Part shown: positions 8,721 to 18,061 of the stretch, piece by piece
How positions within the stretch are numbered: position 1 is the stretch's first letter
Layout of the letters: each line of letters begins with the position of its first letter
NCBI GenBank assembly: GCA_020886235.1
Contig: AP025250.1
Span: 496,001-560,000, forward strand
Reading direction: 5' to 3'
DNA: 64,000 nucleotides
Source: Candidatus Dependentiae bacterium Noda2021
Lineage (GTDB): Bacteria; Babelota; Babeliae; Babelales; Vermiphilaceae
Translations under genes and position numbers: made by a program
Notes under the pieces: model-generated
What the model saw: only the letters and a program-made list of their open reading frames with translations
Told to the model about the DNA's origin: nothing
Databases searched by the model: none

Positions 8721-8765
8721 TTATTATTGTATAGAGGCTTGAGTTGCGCCTCTATACAATAATAA
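8721..8765. terminator. Perfect 18-bp inverted repeat after carD
   Basis: Two arms of 18 bases (8721-8738 and 8748-8765) are perfect reverse complements separated by nine bases. The repeat begins five bases after the carD stop on the minus strand and only a loose T-rich stretch follows. It may be a terminator or an mRNA-stabilising hairpin. Confidence 0.6.
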
Positions 8766-8770
8766 TTAAT

Positions 8771-9328
8771 TTACAATGACGTATGATCAATCATCGTTCG
8801 TGATAAATTATTAAATAACGCACGCAAACGTTCGATTGCCTTTTCTTCAGCAACATTATTTACGAGCGAAATTTCTTGAGCAAGAAAAGATTCTGTTTGA
8901 GACAACAAGTTTTTCTCACCAAAAGAAAGTTCTTTATAATGAGAAATATGTTTAAGGTCTCTGTAAATTTTACTAATGGCAACCAGATTGCCTGTTCTCA
9001 TATCAGATAGATATTTTTTACTACGCTTATTCCAATTAATTACTACTGAGTCGGGAGTAATTCTGCGGGCTGGCTCAGATAATATTTTGAAAATATCATT
9101 AATTTTTTCTGTAGAGCTCAGTTTACGGATGCCAATCGTTTCAAAGTTTTGAGTAGGAACAAGAATGGTCATTTCTTTATTAAGAAATTTTAGTTCAAAA
9201 TAACGCGAAAGTGTTCCTGCTACTTGTTTTTCAATGATACGATTTACTTTAGCAACACCGTGGCCCGGAAAGACAACTTTTTCATCCAAGTCAGGATAAA
9301 ATACCTTTTTTTTGAGATCAGAAGACAT
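8771..9328 (-). CDS. carD: CarD-family transcriptional regulator
   Basis: From MSSDLKKK at 9328 (AAAGGA about eight bases upstream; a longer form from 9373 is possible) the protein has 185 residues. The N-terminal part (VVFPGHGVAKVNRI, then YFELKFLNKEMTILVP) is the CarD/CdnL RNA-polymerase-interacting domain. The C-terminal part is helical, with the NWNKR...RTGN and LSFGEKNLL segments typical of the DNA-binding domain. CarD-type proteins bind the RNA polymerase beta subunit and stabilise open promoter complexes. The gene is divergent from the flippase-like gene at 9498. Confidence 0.85.
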   Translation of the reverse strand: MSSDLKKKVFYPDLDEKVVFPGHGVAKVNRIIEKQVAGTLSRYFELKFLNKEMTILVPTQNFETIGIRKLSSTEKINDIFKILSEPARRITPDSVVINWNKRSKKYLSDMRTGNLVAISKIYRDLKHISHYKELSFGEKNLLSQTESFLAQEISLVNNVAEEKAIERLRALFNNLSRTMIDHTSL

Positions 9329-9497
9329 ATTAAACGTCCTTTTCCTATAAGGTGGAACGTTAATCAGTCTCAAAAAGGCTTATATTCAGTTACCTATGAT
9401 TATAATCAATTTTTATTACTTTGAGAATCACTAAATATAATTTGTTTGGTTGGCTATCCAATTGAGCTTTTGGCCAAACTACAGTACCATATAAAGT

Positions 9498-10781
9498 ATG
9501 GCAAACATAGTTCACGTAAAAAAAACAACTTTTTCCCCGTTTTCGGCTAGCATCCTGTGGAACAGTATCGAATCATTACTGTACCATGTTATTTATGCGG
9601 CCCACCATTGCTATGCCTACATGATTGCAGATAAAGTAATCTATGGCCAAGCGGGAACCTATTTTTCACTCATTTATTTTGCAATATCACTGGTTTCTAG
9701 TGGCTTTGAAGAATCATTAAGTTTTAGTTATGCCGTGATCAAAAGCAGCAAAGAAAAATTTAAGTCCTTGTTGTTTTTCCCCATTCTTACCCAGTTGTGG
9801 ACGGCGCTTGGTATTCTTATTATAAGTATTATCGGACTCAAATGGTTCAATTCACCGTTATTGTCAATTAATAACATTACGGCCGTTTGCATTGGTGGAA
9901 TTATACTTAGTGAAATTATGCGTAAGTCGTTGCGCAGATTTTTACATTTATCATTTTGCAATAGAACTACCGCAGCTAGTGAGATCAGTCTCATATGTGT
10001 GTATGTCTCATTGGTTTGGGGTATGTTTTATGCAACAACATCACTCAGTCTGTTCAAGCTTATTTTTCCTATGCTCATTGCGTCTTGTGTAGCAACCGGT
10101 ATTCTCATTGGCAAAACTATTAGGTTGTACCGCAGGCTTCCTGACATACTATCTGATGCTCAATCAACGCCTTTAGTTAGATCGCATAGGATTTATAATT
10201 ACCTCAGCCAATTCATTCATCAAATTTTTTCAGGCAATATGCTCATACCCTTGGTGGCTTCTTATTATGGTTTTAATAAAGCAGCCGTAATGGAGCTGGT
10301 CAGAAATATTATTTATCTGGTTAGTATCATTTTAAACAAAATTGTCGGACCTACCGGCGAGGCTATGCTCGCTCACATGCGCAAAGAAAATAATAAGAGC
10401 ATCAGAACTATATATAATGCCGCACACAAAATGGGTGCTGCCATAATTTGGATAGGTATTGTATTATGCGTTGCTATTTTTTATCACAAGAATGATTTCT
10501 TAAACCTTGAATTATCTCTCGCTGTTTTCGCTCTGTATCTGTTAGAGCATGTTTCAATTTTTTATGAACGATTACTCAGAGTTCAGGGTCACGCACAACG
10601 TATTTTTACCTTCAATGCCATTACGCTCTTAGCAGCACTGCTGATCAGCCCTTTTGCCTACACAGCTGAGCCATACCGTGCAATTGGCGCACTTGCAGCT
10701 ATAAAAGCACTTCACGTACTTCTCTTGCGTCGCTATGGGTATCGCATTCACTCACGAACGGCACCTTTAGAAATTGGTTGA
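9498..10781 (+). CDS. Flippase-like multi-pass membrane protein
   Basis: The 427-residue protein is almost wholly hydrophobic, with about 11-12 predicted membrane segments and short basic loops. Its size and pattern resemble polysaccharide or lipid flippases of the MATE/MVF-like superfamily (oligosaccharide flippase/Wzx). There is no signature motif, so the substrate cannot be given. A second protein of similar size and layout is encoded at 12230 on the same strand, the two separated by an ankyrin gene in the opposite direction. They may be distant paralogs. Confidence 0.55.
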   Translation: MANIVHVKKTTFSPFSASILWNSIESLLYHVIYAAHHCYAYMIADKVIYGQAGTYFSLIYFAISLVSSGFEESLSFSYAVIKSSKEKFKSLLFFPILTQLWTALGILIISIIGLKWFNSPLLSINNITAVCIGGIILSEIMRKSLRRFLHLSFCNRTTAASEISLICVYVSLVWGMFYATTSLSLFKLIFPMLIASCVATGILIGKTIRLYRRLPDILSDAQSTPLVRSHRIYNYLSQFIHQIFSGNMLIPLVASYYGFNKAAVMELVRNIIYLVSIILNKIVGPTGEAMLAHMRKENNKSIRTIYNAAHKMGAAIIWIGIVLCVAIFYHKNDFLNLELSLAVFALYLLEHVSIFYERLLRVQGHAQRIFTFNAITLLAALLISPFAYTAEPYRAIGALAAIKALHVLLLRRYGYRIHSRTAPLEIG

Positions 10782-10820
10782 AAAGTGCCTCGTTAATCCA
10801 TCAACTATAATGCAAGAAAA

Positions 10821-12116
10821 TTACAAGATCCGATTTATAACTCGACGCGCTTGTACGCTCACCAATCGGGCAATTTTGAACGATTTCTGCAATGAAGAAC
10901 CTTTATAATTTTCAGATTGTCCATCAAGAAGACCTATTAAAAATCTTTTGTCTCCGGCTGTCTCGGGCAGGTATGAATGGTATTCGTCTAGGAATCGCTT
11001 GATGTCGCGCTTCTTTTTTTGCTCCGCCCAATGTTCTGCCGTAAACCCTTGGCTATCAACGGCAAATAATTGCGCGCCTTGTTGCTTAAGGTAGCTAATA
11101 AGCTCTGCGGCACTTACTTTATTAGGTACCATTTGGGCAAGTCGCAAGGGTGTTTTACCTTCACCATTTATAACATTGACCTTGGCCCCATTGTTTATTA
11201 ATAGTTGCGCAATCATTTGAGGGTTTTGGCTGAGCACGGCATGATGCAACGGAGTATTGCCCCAGTTATCAACCGTATTTACATCTGCGCCCAATTCTAT
11301 TTGGCGTTTTATAAAGGGAATATCGGATCGTAATATAGCAAGCATCAATCCGGTTCTGCCATAAATATCACGAGACTGAGGATCGTCATATTGGCCAAGA
11401 ATAGGTAGTGGTTTAGTTAATGTAGTGTACACACTGTCATCACCTTCATGATCATTGGGGCTCAAGCTATAGGCAAGAGCGGCCGGCGTGTAACCTTGAT
11501 TATTTTTTATGGTTAGATCAAGTATAGAGCCATATTTTTCTCTAATCATCCAAATAAATTCAGGATTGTACTGATAGACAAACATGTGCATCATCGTGTC
11601 GCCATTAGTGTTGGTAGCATTAATATCGCCCCCGCGATCAACAAATAAATGAAGCAAATTTTCAAGCATTATCGGATCAGGAATACTATTTAAATAATGA
11701 AATACCGTCATACCAAGATGGTCTTTTGCATTTACATTAGCATCATATTCTATCAGCAGCGCTATCGCTTCAAACATGCCCGGCATAAACCCATTTTGAA
11801 CGGCGATGATTAACGGCGTTTCACCCGCGTAATCACGCGAACGCACATTTATTTGAGCACCATTTTTGAGTAAGCGAACAATCTCGGGCAGATCAGGTGC
11901 TGCCACAGCATTCATTAAATTAGTGCTTCCAAAAATATCATAGTAATCTGCAAACTTTATCTCATCGTCGCTTGCAAAATAGCGGCTGTTATCTTCTTCA
12001 GTTTGCCCTATTAAAAACCTGCTGTCATCATTGTCGTTGTAGGATTGGACAAATACCACTCCTAGAATAGTTAATTTTACAACAAGCAGTGTCACAATGA
12101 TTTTGTGTATGCTCAT
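10821..12116 (-). CDS. Membrane-anchored or exported ankyrin-repeat protein
   Basis: From the ATG at 12116 (AAGG six bases upstream; the frame is open to 12164) the protein has 431 residues. A hydrophobic N-terminus (IIVTLLVVKLTILGVVFV) is a signal peptide or anchor. At least six ankyrin repeats follow, several with the canonical GxTPL core: GETPLIIAVQNG, GNTPLHHAVLSQNP, GKTPLRLA, plus GADVN and GAKVN turns. Ankyrin repeats bind proteins and are abundant in intracellular bacteria as host-directed effectors. With an export signal this is a candidate effector or surface protein. The target is unknown. Confidence 0.85.
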   Translation of the reverse strand: MSIHKIIVTLLVVKLTILGVVFVQSYNDNDDSRFLIGQTEEDNSRYFASDDEIKFADYYDIFGSTNLMNAVAAPDLPEIVRLLKNGAQINVRSRDYAGETPLIIAVQNGFMPGMFEAIALLIEYDANVNAKDHLGMTVFHYLNSIPDPIMLENLLHLFVDRGGDINATNTNGDTMMHMFVYQYNPEFIWMIREKYGSILDLTIKNNQGYTPAALAYSLSPNDHEGDDSVYTTLTKPLPILGQYDDPQSRDIYGRTGLMLAILRSDIPFIKRQIELGADVNTVDNWGNTPLHHAVLSQNPQMIAQLLINNGAKVNVINGEGKTPLRLAQMVPNKVSAAELISYLKQQGAQLFAVDSQGFTAEHWAEQKKKRDIKRFLDEYHSYLPETAGDKRFLIGLLDGQSENYKGSSLQKSFKIARLVSVQARRVINRIL

Positions 12117-12229
12117 GAGCATCCTTGGTTGAGCAGTAAGAATTATTACAAAAATAACAAACAACTATCTCTTAAAACAACTATTTGGCATCCTATTAAA
12201 AACTAACTCGTATACAAAGTGATATTACT

Positions 12230-13597
12230 ATGACTTCATTTCATCTTTTGTCTGCTTTCAAACGTGCCTTAGCATGGAATGCGTTACTCTTTGCGTTTTA
12301 CAAGCTCGCAAACACAGGGCTTTCATTTGTGCTCTATAACACCTTGAGCACAAATGAATTTTATTTTTGGGCAATGAGTAATGCTATTATTTATTTATCC
12401 TTATTATGGCTTGATTGCGGATTTAGAAAATCAATAGCTCGCTATGTTCCTATTTTTTTGTCTGATACTCACCGTTATAAAGCCATGATTCGAAACATTG
12501 TCATCTTTCAAGGATGCATGCTTGCAACGGTTGTCCTTGGATGCATCGCCTTCTATAATTACCATGCGTATTATGACGAACATCCGGTAGTGTTGTATCT
12601 GTGCTTTGGAATCTTTATTAGTCAAGGGATCCTCTTTATTATACAACTAGTGTTTCATGCTCAATTTTTTAACAAGCAATTTAATACCATAATCATGGCA
12701 ACTACCGCACTTGAAATGCTCCTCATTGGCTGTTGGTTCGTAGCTCAACCCGTTATGATCTCATTATTACATGTCGTGCTATGGTCTAAGTTACTTACTA
12801 CGTTGGTAGCTCTGGTGTGGGCATCGTTGCTCCTCAAACAACTTTGGCCGCCTGTGACACACCACAACCAACATATTGATACTGAACCTGTTTCCTTTGT
12901 TGTTCATACCACCGCTATGTGGGCAACGACAGTTCTTAAAAGCTTAACTGAGCGCAATTTTTTGGTACCTTTTTTCTCATTTTCATTGGGCATGGCCAGT
13001 GCTAACATTTTTAAATTAGCCAATGATGCCGCGCTTTTATTTTATAGGGTCATAGTCAAAACATTGGGCACGGCAGATACGGCGTTGTTATCACATGTCC
13101 AAACGGGGTATCATGCGGATATTAATTTTAATAAGGCGTTTGTTAATATTACCAAGCAAATCATGGTGCTTTCTATTCCTATATTAATTGTTGTTCCGGC
13201 ACTATCGCACATCCAAGGAATGATGAGTTCGTATGCCTGGTTATTACCGTTTTTAATTATTACCAGTTGCTACTTAGTTGAATCATTGCTTATCCCCTTT
13301 GAAAGGGTATTAGAAGTAAAACAAAATTATCGTTACTTGATATATGCGTATATCCCCTATGTGGTGGGCATCATAGTGATTGCAGCGGGTATGATGCGCT
13401 ACGAGGTCACGTTACTTCAATCATTAACCGCTATTCACGTCGTACGAATTGCCAGCATGGCATGTATGGCAGTGTTGGCACACAAGGCCTATCGGGTGCC
13501 ATTTCCTCTTACCTATGTGTTAAAAAGAGGGATGATTATTGCAGGTTCTGTATATGTGGTAAGCAAGCTGATCATTATTGCATGGGGCAAAAGCTAA
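12230..13597 (+). CDS. Oligosaccharide flippase-like membrane protein
   Basis: The 455-residue protein has about 12-14 predicted membrane segments and resembles polysaccharide biosynthesis or flippase proteins: an N-terminal segment with NTLSTNEFYFWAM, then DCGFRKSIARYVP, a pattern seen in Wzx-type exporters. Such proteins move lipid-linked sugars across the inner membrane. The family call rests on topology and a few motif-like stretches, so the cargo is unknown. A strong terminator hairpin follows at 13613-13655. Confidence 0.6.
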   Translation: MTSFHLLSAFKRALAWNALLFAFYKLANTGLSFVLYNTLSTNEFYFWAMSNAIIYLSLLWLDCGFRKSIARYVPIFLSDTHRYKAMIRNIVIFQGCMLATVVLGCIAFYNYHAYYDEHPVVLYLCFGIFISQGILFIIQLVFHAQFFNKQFNTIIMATTALEMLLIGCWFVAQPVMISLLHVVLWSKLLTTLVALVWASLLLKQLWPPVTHHNQHIDTEPVSFVVHTTAMWATTVLKSLTERNFLVPFFSFSLGMASANIFKLANDAALLFYRVIVKTLGTADTALLSHVQTGYHADINFNKAFVNITKQIMVLSIPILIVVPALSHIQGMMSSYAWLLPFLIITSCYLVESLLIPFERVLEVKQNYRYLIYAYIPYVVGIIVIAAGMMRYEVTLLQSLTAIHVVRIASMACMAVLAHKAYRVPFPLTYVLKRGMIIAGSVYVVSKLIIIAWGKS

Positions 13598-13612
13598 GAG
13601 AATGTGCACGTA

Positions 13613-13655
13613 AAAAAAGAGGGTAAGAAGCAGCGCGCGCCGTCTTTCCCCTTTT
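13613..13655 (+). terminator. Terminator after flippase-like gene
   Basis: Purine-rich and pyrimidine-rich arms form about 12 base pairs with one bulged A and one T-T mismatch, around a GC-rich loop, with TTTT in the 3' arm. It lies 16 bases after the stop of the 12230 gene. Confidence 0.65.
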
Positions 13656-14720
13656 AGGAAGTTATATACTATGTTAGTGCTCTATGGTTTTCAAGCTAAA
13701 ACACCAATAATAACAACGATTAAAACGTAAAAAGATATTTACTTATCGTCTCAATTGGTTGCACGCCTATGCTTTTTTTTGATTCGTGCGATTGGTTCGT
13801 ATCAAGGTGTTACGCGTATTTGCGTCTTATGTGCCACAGCGGTTACACAATCTCTGGCCTTCCCGTTACTAGTTTTCTTAATAAGGTACTTCCTTTTCTT
13901 TTGAGTAAAGCTCTTCTTATCATTATTCTTCTTCTTTGTCTTACCTACCCTTTTCTTCTTTTTATTATTCTTATTAACCTTATCACTCCCCTTCTTCTTT
14001 AGCGTGTGTATAGGTGAGTTATCCTTATTCACCTTAGACATCTTAATTCTCTTGAACCTTATCTTTCTCTTAGGTTTGATCTTTTACTTCTTTTACGTGA
14101 GTATTTTGTCTACTGGTTTGCAACAGAGATAGGCTAGTATGTTATATCTAGTTGTTCTCTTAGTTTCATGCTTGCTATTCTTTTTCTTTACCTTGGTTAT
14201 TTTTCCTGCGCATACCTTTTACATCTGTTGGTTATACACCGTATACCATGTATCAATATCAATAATATTCTCATCCTTACTTATATCCCTTCCTTTATTC
14301 TTTCATTCTTTCTTTTATTCTTGTTCACTGTGCGTACGTAGAGTGATTTATGCTTTGTTTAACCGTTTTAATTTAACGGAGTCAAGTCCCCGCAAGCCCC
14401 CCTTCCCCACCCCCCAAAAGGGCTGAGGGTGACGCAGACGGAGTGCCCGGTCGGCGCGGCGGCGCGCATCCATAGAGTAAAAAAATCCTTGAATAAAAGC
14501 CTTTTTTTACAAAAATTCCCCATACGGTCAAAAATTGGCTCATCAAAGCTGGTCAAAATAAGGCTCTGGAGGCTTGGCGTTATGCGACATAATAATTCAA
14601 AACTTTGATTGAATAGTCTGGTATAAAAATTTATCTTTTTACCATGCCGTCCGCCTCTGTAAAGGTTGCTAGTAAAAAATAATAAAACTTTAGTGCGCAA
14701 GACTAAGATTTTTTTAGTAT
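13656..14720. other. Long non-coding stretch: pyrimidine-rich tract plus GC-rich block
   Basis: No convincing gene lies here. From about 13740 to 14350 the plus strand is strongly pyrimidine-rich, with endlessly varied C/T words such as CTTCTT and TTATTCTT. Open frames in it translate to low-complexity hydrophobic (plus) or Lys/Asn-rich (minus) strings, as expected from composition alone. It is followed at about 14380-14470 by a sharply GC-rich block and then ordinary AT-rich DNA up to the dnaK promoter. No rRNA, tRNA or known small RNA was recognised. Confidence 0.6.
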
Positions 14721-14724
14721 TAGT

Positions 14725-14754
14725 TTGACAGAGGGGGTATGTTTTCACTATAAT
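14725..14754 (+). promoter_or_regulatory. Consensus sigma-70-type promoter of dnaK
   Basis: A perfect -35 box TTGACA (14725-14730) and a perfect -10 box TATAAT (14749-14754) are separated by 18 bases. Transcription would begin near 14761, giving a leader of about 70 bases before dnaK. It is the best match to consensus that I found in the window. Confidence 0.85.
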
Positions 14755-14829
14755 TTATAAGGATTTTAATTAAAACTAAAATCATATAATTTTTGAAAAA
14801 AACTACACAAAACATAAAGGGTTCTATCC

Positions 14830-16713
14830 ATGGCAAAAATAATTGGCATCGATTTAGGAACAACCAACTCGGTAGTAGCCTTCATGGAAGGTGGTACACC
14901 TAAAGTTATTCCTAATAAAGATGGTTCAAACACCACCCCTTCTATCGTCGCGTTTACCAAAGATGGCAAGCGCCTGGTAGGAACCTTGGCAAAACGCCAA
15001 GCGGTAACCAATCCAGAAAACACTATTTACTCTGTTAAGCGTTTCATTGGTCATCAATATGATGAAATGACTAACGAAATCAAAAAAATGCCTTACAAAG
15101 TGGCAAAACGTAGCAATGGCGACATCGCTATCGTAGCTCAAGGTAAAGAATACACCCCACAGGAAATATCTGCCGCTATATTAAGCGAACTTAAGCAAAC
15201 CGCAGAAGAGTTCTTGGGCGAAAAAATTACCGAAGCGGTAATCACCGTTCCTGCATACTTCAACGACTCTCAACGTCAAGCAACCAAAGACGCCGGCCGC
15301 ATTGCAGGATTAGATGTAAAACGTATTATCAACGAGCCTACCGCAGCAGCATTGGCATATGGATTTGATAAAAAGAAAAGTGGCATCATCGCAGTATTTG
15401 ACTTTGGTGGTGGTACTTTTGATATTTCAGTTCTTGAAATCAATGATGGCGTGATCGAAGTACGTTCAACCAATGGTGATACACACTTGGGTGGTGATGA
15501 CGTTGACCATGTGTTAATTGACTACATCGCAGATGAGTTTAAAAAAGAACAAGGCATCGATCTTACCAAAGATAGCATGGCCTTACAACGTCTCAAAGAA
15601 GCCGCTGAAAAAGCTAAAAAAGAGCTTTCAACCCTGCACGAGACTGACATTAACTTGCCTTATATCACCGCAGATGCATCAGGCCCTAAGCACTTAAACA
15701 TTAAATTATCCCGTGCAAAACTTGAGTCATTATGCGCAGATATTTTCAAACGCTTACTCGAGCCATGCAAAAAAGCATTATCAGACGCACAATTGAGCGC
15801 AAGCCAAATTGGTGAAGTTATTTTAGTAGGTGGTTCAACCCGTATCCCTAAAGTACAACAACTGGTAAAAGACTTCTTTGGCAAAGAGCCTAACAAATCA
15901 GTAAACCCTGATGAAGTAGTAGCCGTAGGTGCTGCAATTCAAGGTGGTGTATTAGCCGGTGAAGTTACTGACGTTCTCTTGCTTGATGTTACCCCTCTTT
16001 CACTTGGTATTGAGACCTTAGGTGGTGTTATGACTAAGTTGATTGAACGTAATACAACCATCCCTACTAAGAAATCACAAGTATTCTCCACAGCTGAAGA
16101 TAATCAAACTGCCGTAGATATTCGTGTATTCCAGGGTGAGCGTGAATTTGCAAAAGATAACAAAATGCTCGGACAATTCCGCTTAGAAGGTATCCCTGCA
16201 GCTCCTCGTGGCGTTCCTCAAGTTGAAGTATCATTTGATATTGATGCAAACGGTATTGTACACGTTTCTGCAAAAGACAAAGCCTCTGGTAAAGAACAAA
16301 AAATAACTATTACCAGCAGTACTGGCTTGAGCAAAGAAGAAATCGAGCAAATGGTACAAGATGCAAAAGCACACGAAGCTGAAGATAAAAAAGCTCGTGA
16401 AACCGTTGAAAAGAGAAATCAACTTGATGGTACCATCTTGCAAATAGAAAAAACCTTAGCCGACAATAAAGAAAAGATCCCTGCTAACGATGCACAAGAA
16501 TTGCAACAAGCAGTGGACAAAGCTAAAGCTGCTCTCAAAGAGCATGAGCACAATGCAGAAGAACTGCAAAAAGCTCATGATGAATTGCTCAAAGCTTCAC
16601 ACAAAGTAGCTGAGTTGTTGTATAAACAAGGCGGCGCTGAAGGTGCAGAACAAAAACCAGAATCAGATGACACTAAATCTGACAATGGTCCAATTGATGC
16701 AGACATTAGCTAA
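14830..16713 (+). CDS. dnaK: Chaperone protein DnaK (Hsp70)
   Basis: The 627-residue protein is a full-length DnaK: ATPase domain starting [14 protein letters not shown], with the [37 protein letters not shown] and [13 protein letters not shown] motifs, then the substrate-binding domain ([18 protein letters not shown]) and a helical lid. It binds exposed hydrophobic segments of client proteins and folds them with DnaJ and GrpE. The tail (GPIDADIS) departs from the usual EEV-type ending. It has its own consensus promoter and a terminator, so it is probably a single-gene unit; grpE and dnaJ are not adjacent. Confidence 0.98.
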   Translation: MAKIIGIDLGTTNSVVAFMEGGTPKVIPNKDGSNTTPSIVAFTKDGKRLVGTLAKRQAVTNPENTIYSVKRFIGHQYDEMTNEIKKMPYKVAKRSNGDIAIVAQGKEYTPQEISAAILSELKQTAEEFLGEKITEAVITVPAYFNDSQRQATKDAGRIAGLDVKRIINEPTAAALAYGFDKKKSGIIAVFDFGGGTFDISVLEINDGVIEVRSTNGDTHLGGDDVDHVLIDYIADEFKKEQGIDLTKDSMALQRLKEAAEKAKKELSTLHETDINLPYITADASGPKHLNIKLSRAKLESLCADIFKRLLEPCKKALSDAQLSASQIGEVILVGGSTRIPKVQQLVKDFFGKEPNKSVNPDEVVAVGAAIQGGVLAGEVTDVLLLDVTPLSLGIETLGGVMTKLIERNTTIPTKKSQVFSTAEDNQTAVDIRVFQGEREFAKDNKMLGQFRLEGIPAAPRGVPQVEVSFDIDANGIVHVSAKDKASGKEQKITITSSTGLSKEEIEQMVQDAKAHEAEDKKARETVEKRNQLDGTILQIEKTLADNKEKIPANDAQELQQAVDKAKAALKEHEHNAEELQKAHDELLKASHKVAELLYKQGGAEGAEQKPESDDTKSDNGPIDADIS

Positions 16714-16736
16714 ATAGTAGATTAGCATTTATACGA

Positions 16737-16767
16737 TAAGGGAGCCCTCAAAAGCTCCCTTATTTTT
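16737..16767 (+). terminator. Terminator after dnaK
   Basis: A nine-base perfect stem (TAAGGGAGC / GCTCCCTTA) with an eight-base loop is followed by TTTTT. It lies 23 bases after the dnaK stop. Confidence 0.85.
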
Positions 16768-16892
16768 GTGTGTACTACAATCTCAATAATTGCCGCCGCG
16801 CAAAATATGCGCACAATCAACTTCTGGTCACGATCAATCTGCAGTATACTCAGTGCATCACATGCATCATTCATTTAACGAGCAGATACATC

Positions 16893-17696
16893 ATGGTTTT
16901 CAAAAAAGCAATCGCTGTCTTGTATATTTTATTAGGTACACCTGCGCTCAGTGCATTAAATGGCAATCCTAATTTTTTTGACAAGACTCAGCTCTATATT
17001 ACCAGCTCTCCATTGGTAACGCCCCTGAGAAAATTATTACAGTTTATCACTCCACTGTTAAATCCACATTTAAAAATTAAAGATTGTCTTGCTAACGACG
17101 ATTTACAAAAAATTGCACAAGAAGCCCAAACTGCTGTAGGAATTCCCACAACACAACAGGTACCGCTCAAGCGAGCAGAGGGAACCTCTTTTACCGGATT
17201 AGAGTTTTATGCTGCAACCAATTGCAATGGAATCTTTATCAATCAAAATTCATTAGCATTTAAATCGTATGGTTTAATACGTAATGTGTTGCATCATGAA
17301 GCAATACATTATAAATACGATGACTCAATAATGGCTGCACTCTTAGCAGGAGCGAGCTGTTTAACAATCGACAAAATAAGTACAAAATTAATAGTGCGTT
17401 ATATCAAAGGCGGCCCAAAAAGTAATATCATGGCTGTGATCTGCAGCTTGAGTGCTGCTGTTAGCGCTTTTGGTATTGTACATAGATTTAATTTATATGC
17501 TGAACATCGCGCCGATATTCAAGGCGCTTATGCAACTCAATGCTACAAATGCGTAAAAGAAAAAATCGACTATTATAACGATACGTTGTGCTCCCACGGC
17601 TATGCAAGCAATAAAGAGTTTGAGGCAATTAAAAAAATTCTTAAAAAAAAACATCTATTGTGCAAACATCACGCAAAAAAGGTTATGCATAGCTGA
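16893..17696 (+). CDS. Exported zinc metalloprotease-like protein (HExxH)
   Basis: From MVFKKAIAV at 16893 (the frame is open from 16770, but the signal peptide begins here) the protein has 267 residues. A signal peptide ends near ALSA. The zinc-binding motif HEAIH is at about residues 135-139, a hydrophobic segment follows, and AEHRAD at about 203-208 supplies the third ligand Glu in the arrangement of M48-type peptidases. This places it near the M48 family in a reduced form, with the active site probably outside the cytoplasm. Paired cysteines near the C-terminus agree with export. The substrate is unknown. Confidence 0.65.
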   Translation: MVFKKAIAVLYILLGTPALSALNGNPNFFDKTQLYITSSPLVTPLRKLLQFITPLLNPHLKIKDCLANDDLQKIAQEAQTAVGIPTTQQVPLKRAEGTSFTGLEFYAATNCNGIFINQNSLAFKSYGLIRNVLHHEAIHYKYDDSIMAALLAGASCLTIDKISTKLIVRYIKGGPKSNIMAVICSLSAAVSAFGIVHRFNLYAEHRADIQGAYATQCYKCVKEKIDYYNDTLCSHGYASNKEFEAIKKILKKKHLLCKHHAKKVMHS

Positions 17697-17794
17697 GTGT
17701 TGTGAGCTTTAAGAGATTTTCTAATAGGTTTATTTTTTTTAAATATTTGATACAACTAGAGCAACGTAAACTCTCATAACACCATGGATGTACT

Positions 17795-18043
17795 ATGAAA
17801 AAAATAATTTATTCTTTGATGTGTATTTTTTCTTCAATGTCTTGTTTGGCAACCGATACGCAAAAAACCTTTTTATTATTTCAAGCTTTGTTGATGGGGC
17901 AAATCAGCGCATCAATCGATGAAGAGCAAAACAATGCCCCACAAAAAGAAACTACTCCTTTTGCGGCACCCTCAAAAAAAAATAAAAAGAATCATGCAAT
18001 AACAAAAATCAAATCGGTTAAAAAAAATAATATACGCCATTAA
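17795..18043 (+). CDS. Small exported lysine-rich protein
   Basis: The 82-residue protein has a signal peptide (MKKIIYSLMCIFSSMSCLA), a short amphipathic stretch and a basic, Lys/Asn-rich tail. No family is recognised. It lies 18 bases before another exported protein and the two may be cotranscribed. Confidence 0.5.
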   Translation: MKKIIYSLMCIFSSMSCLATDTQKTFLLFQALLMGQISASIDEEQNNAPQKETTPFAAPSKKNKKNHAITKIKSVKKNNIRH

Positions 18044-18061
18044 TTCACAAAGGCATTTGAG

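Noticed and set aside
13802-14041. Lys/Asn-rich 79-codon minus-strand frame that could look like a histone-H1-like protein.
   Set aside because: It is inside the pyrimidine-rich tract, where any open frame on that strand reads as Lys-rich. No convincing ribosome-binding site or family motif is present.
13769-14426. Two hydrophobic plus-strand frames (77 and 95 codons).
   Set aside because: Their hydrophobicity follows from the T-rich composition; no motif or translation signal supports them.
14368-14748. A 126-codon minus-strand frame through the GC-rich block and dnaK promoter.
   Set aside because: It overlaps the consensus promoter, changes composition abruptly within the frame and has no recognisable domain.
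13656-14829. Replication origin next to dnaK.
   Set aside because: No cluster of DnaA boxes was seen and neither dnaA nor dnaN is nearby.
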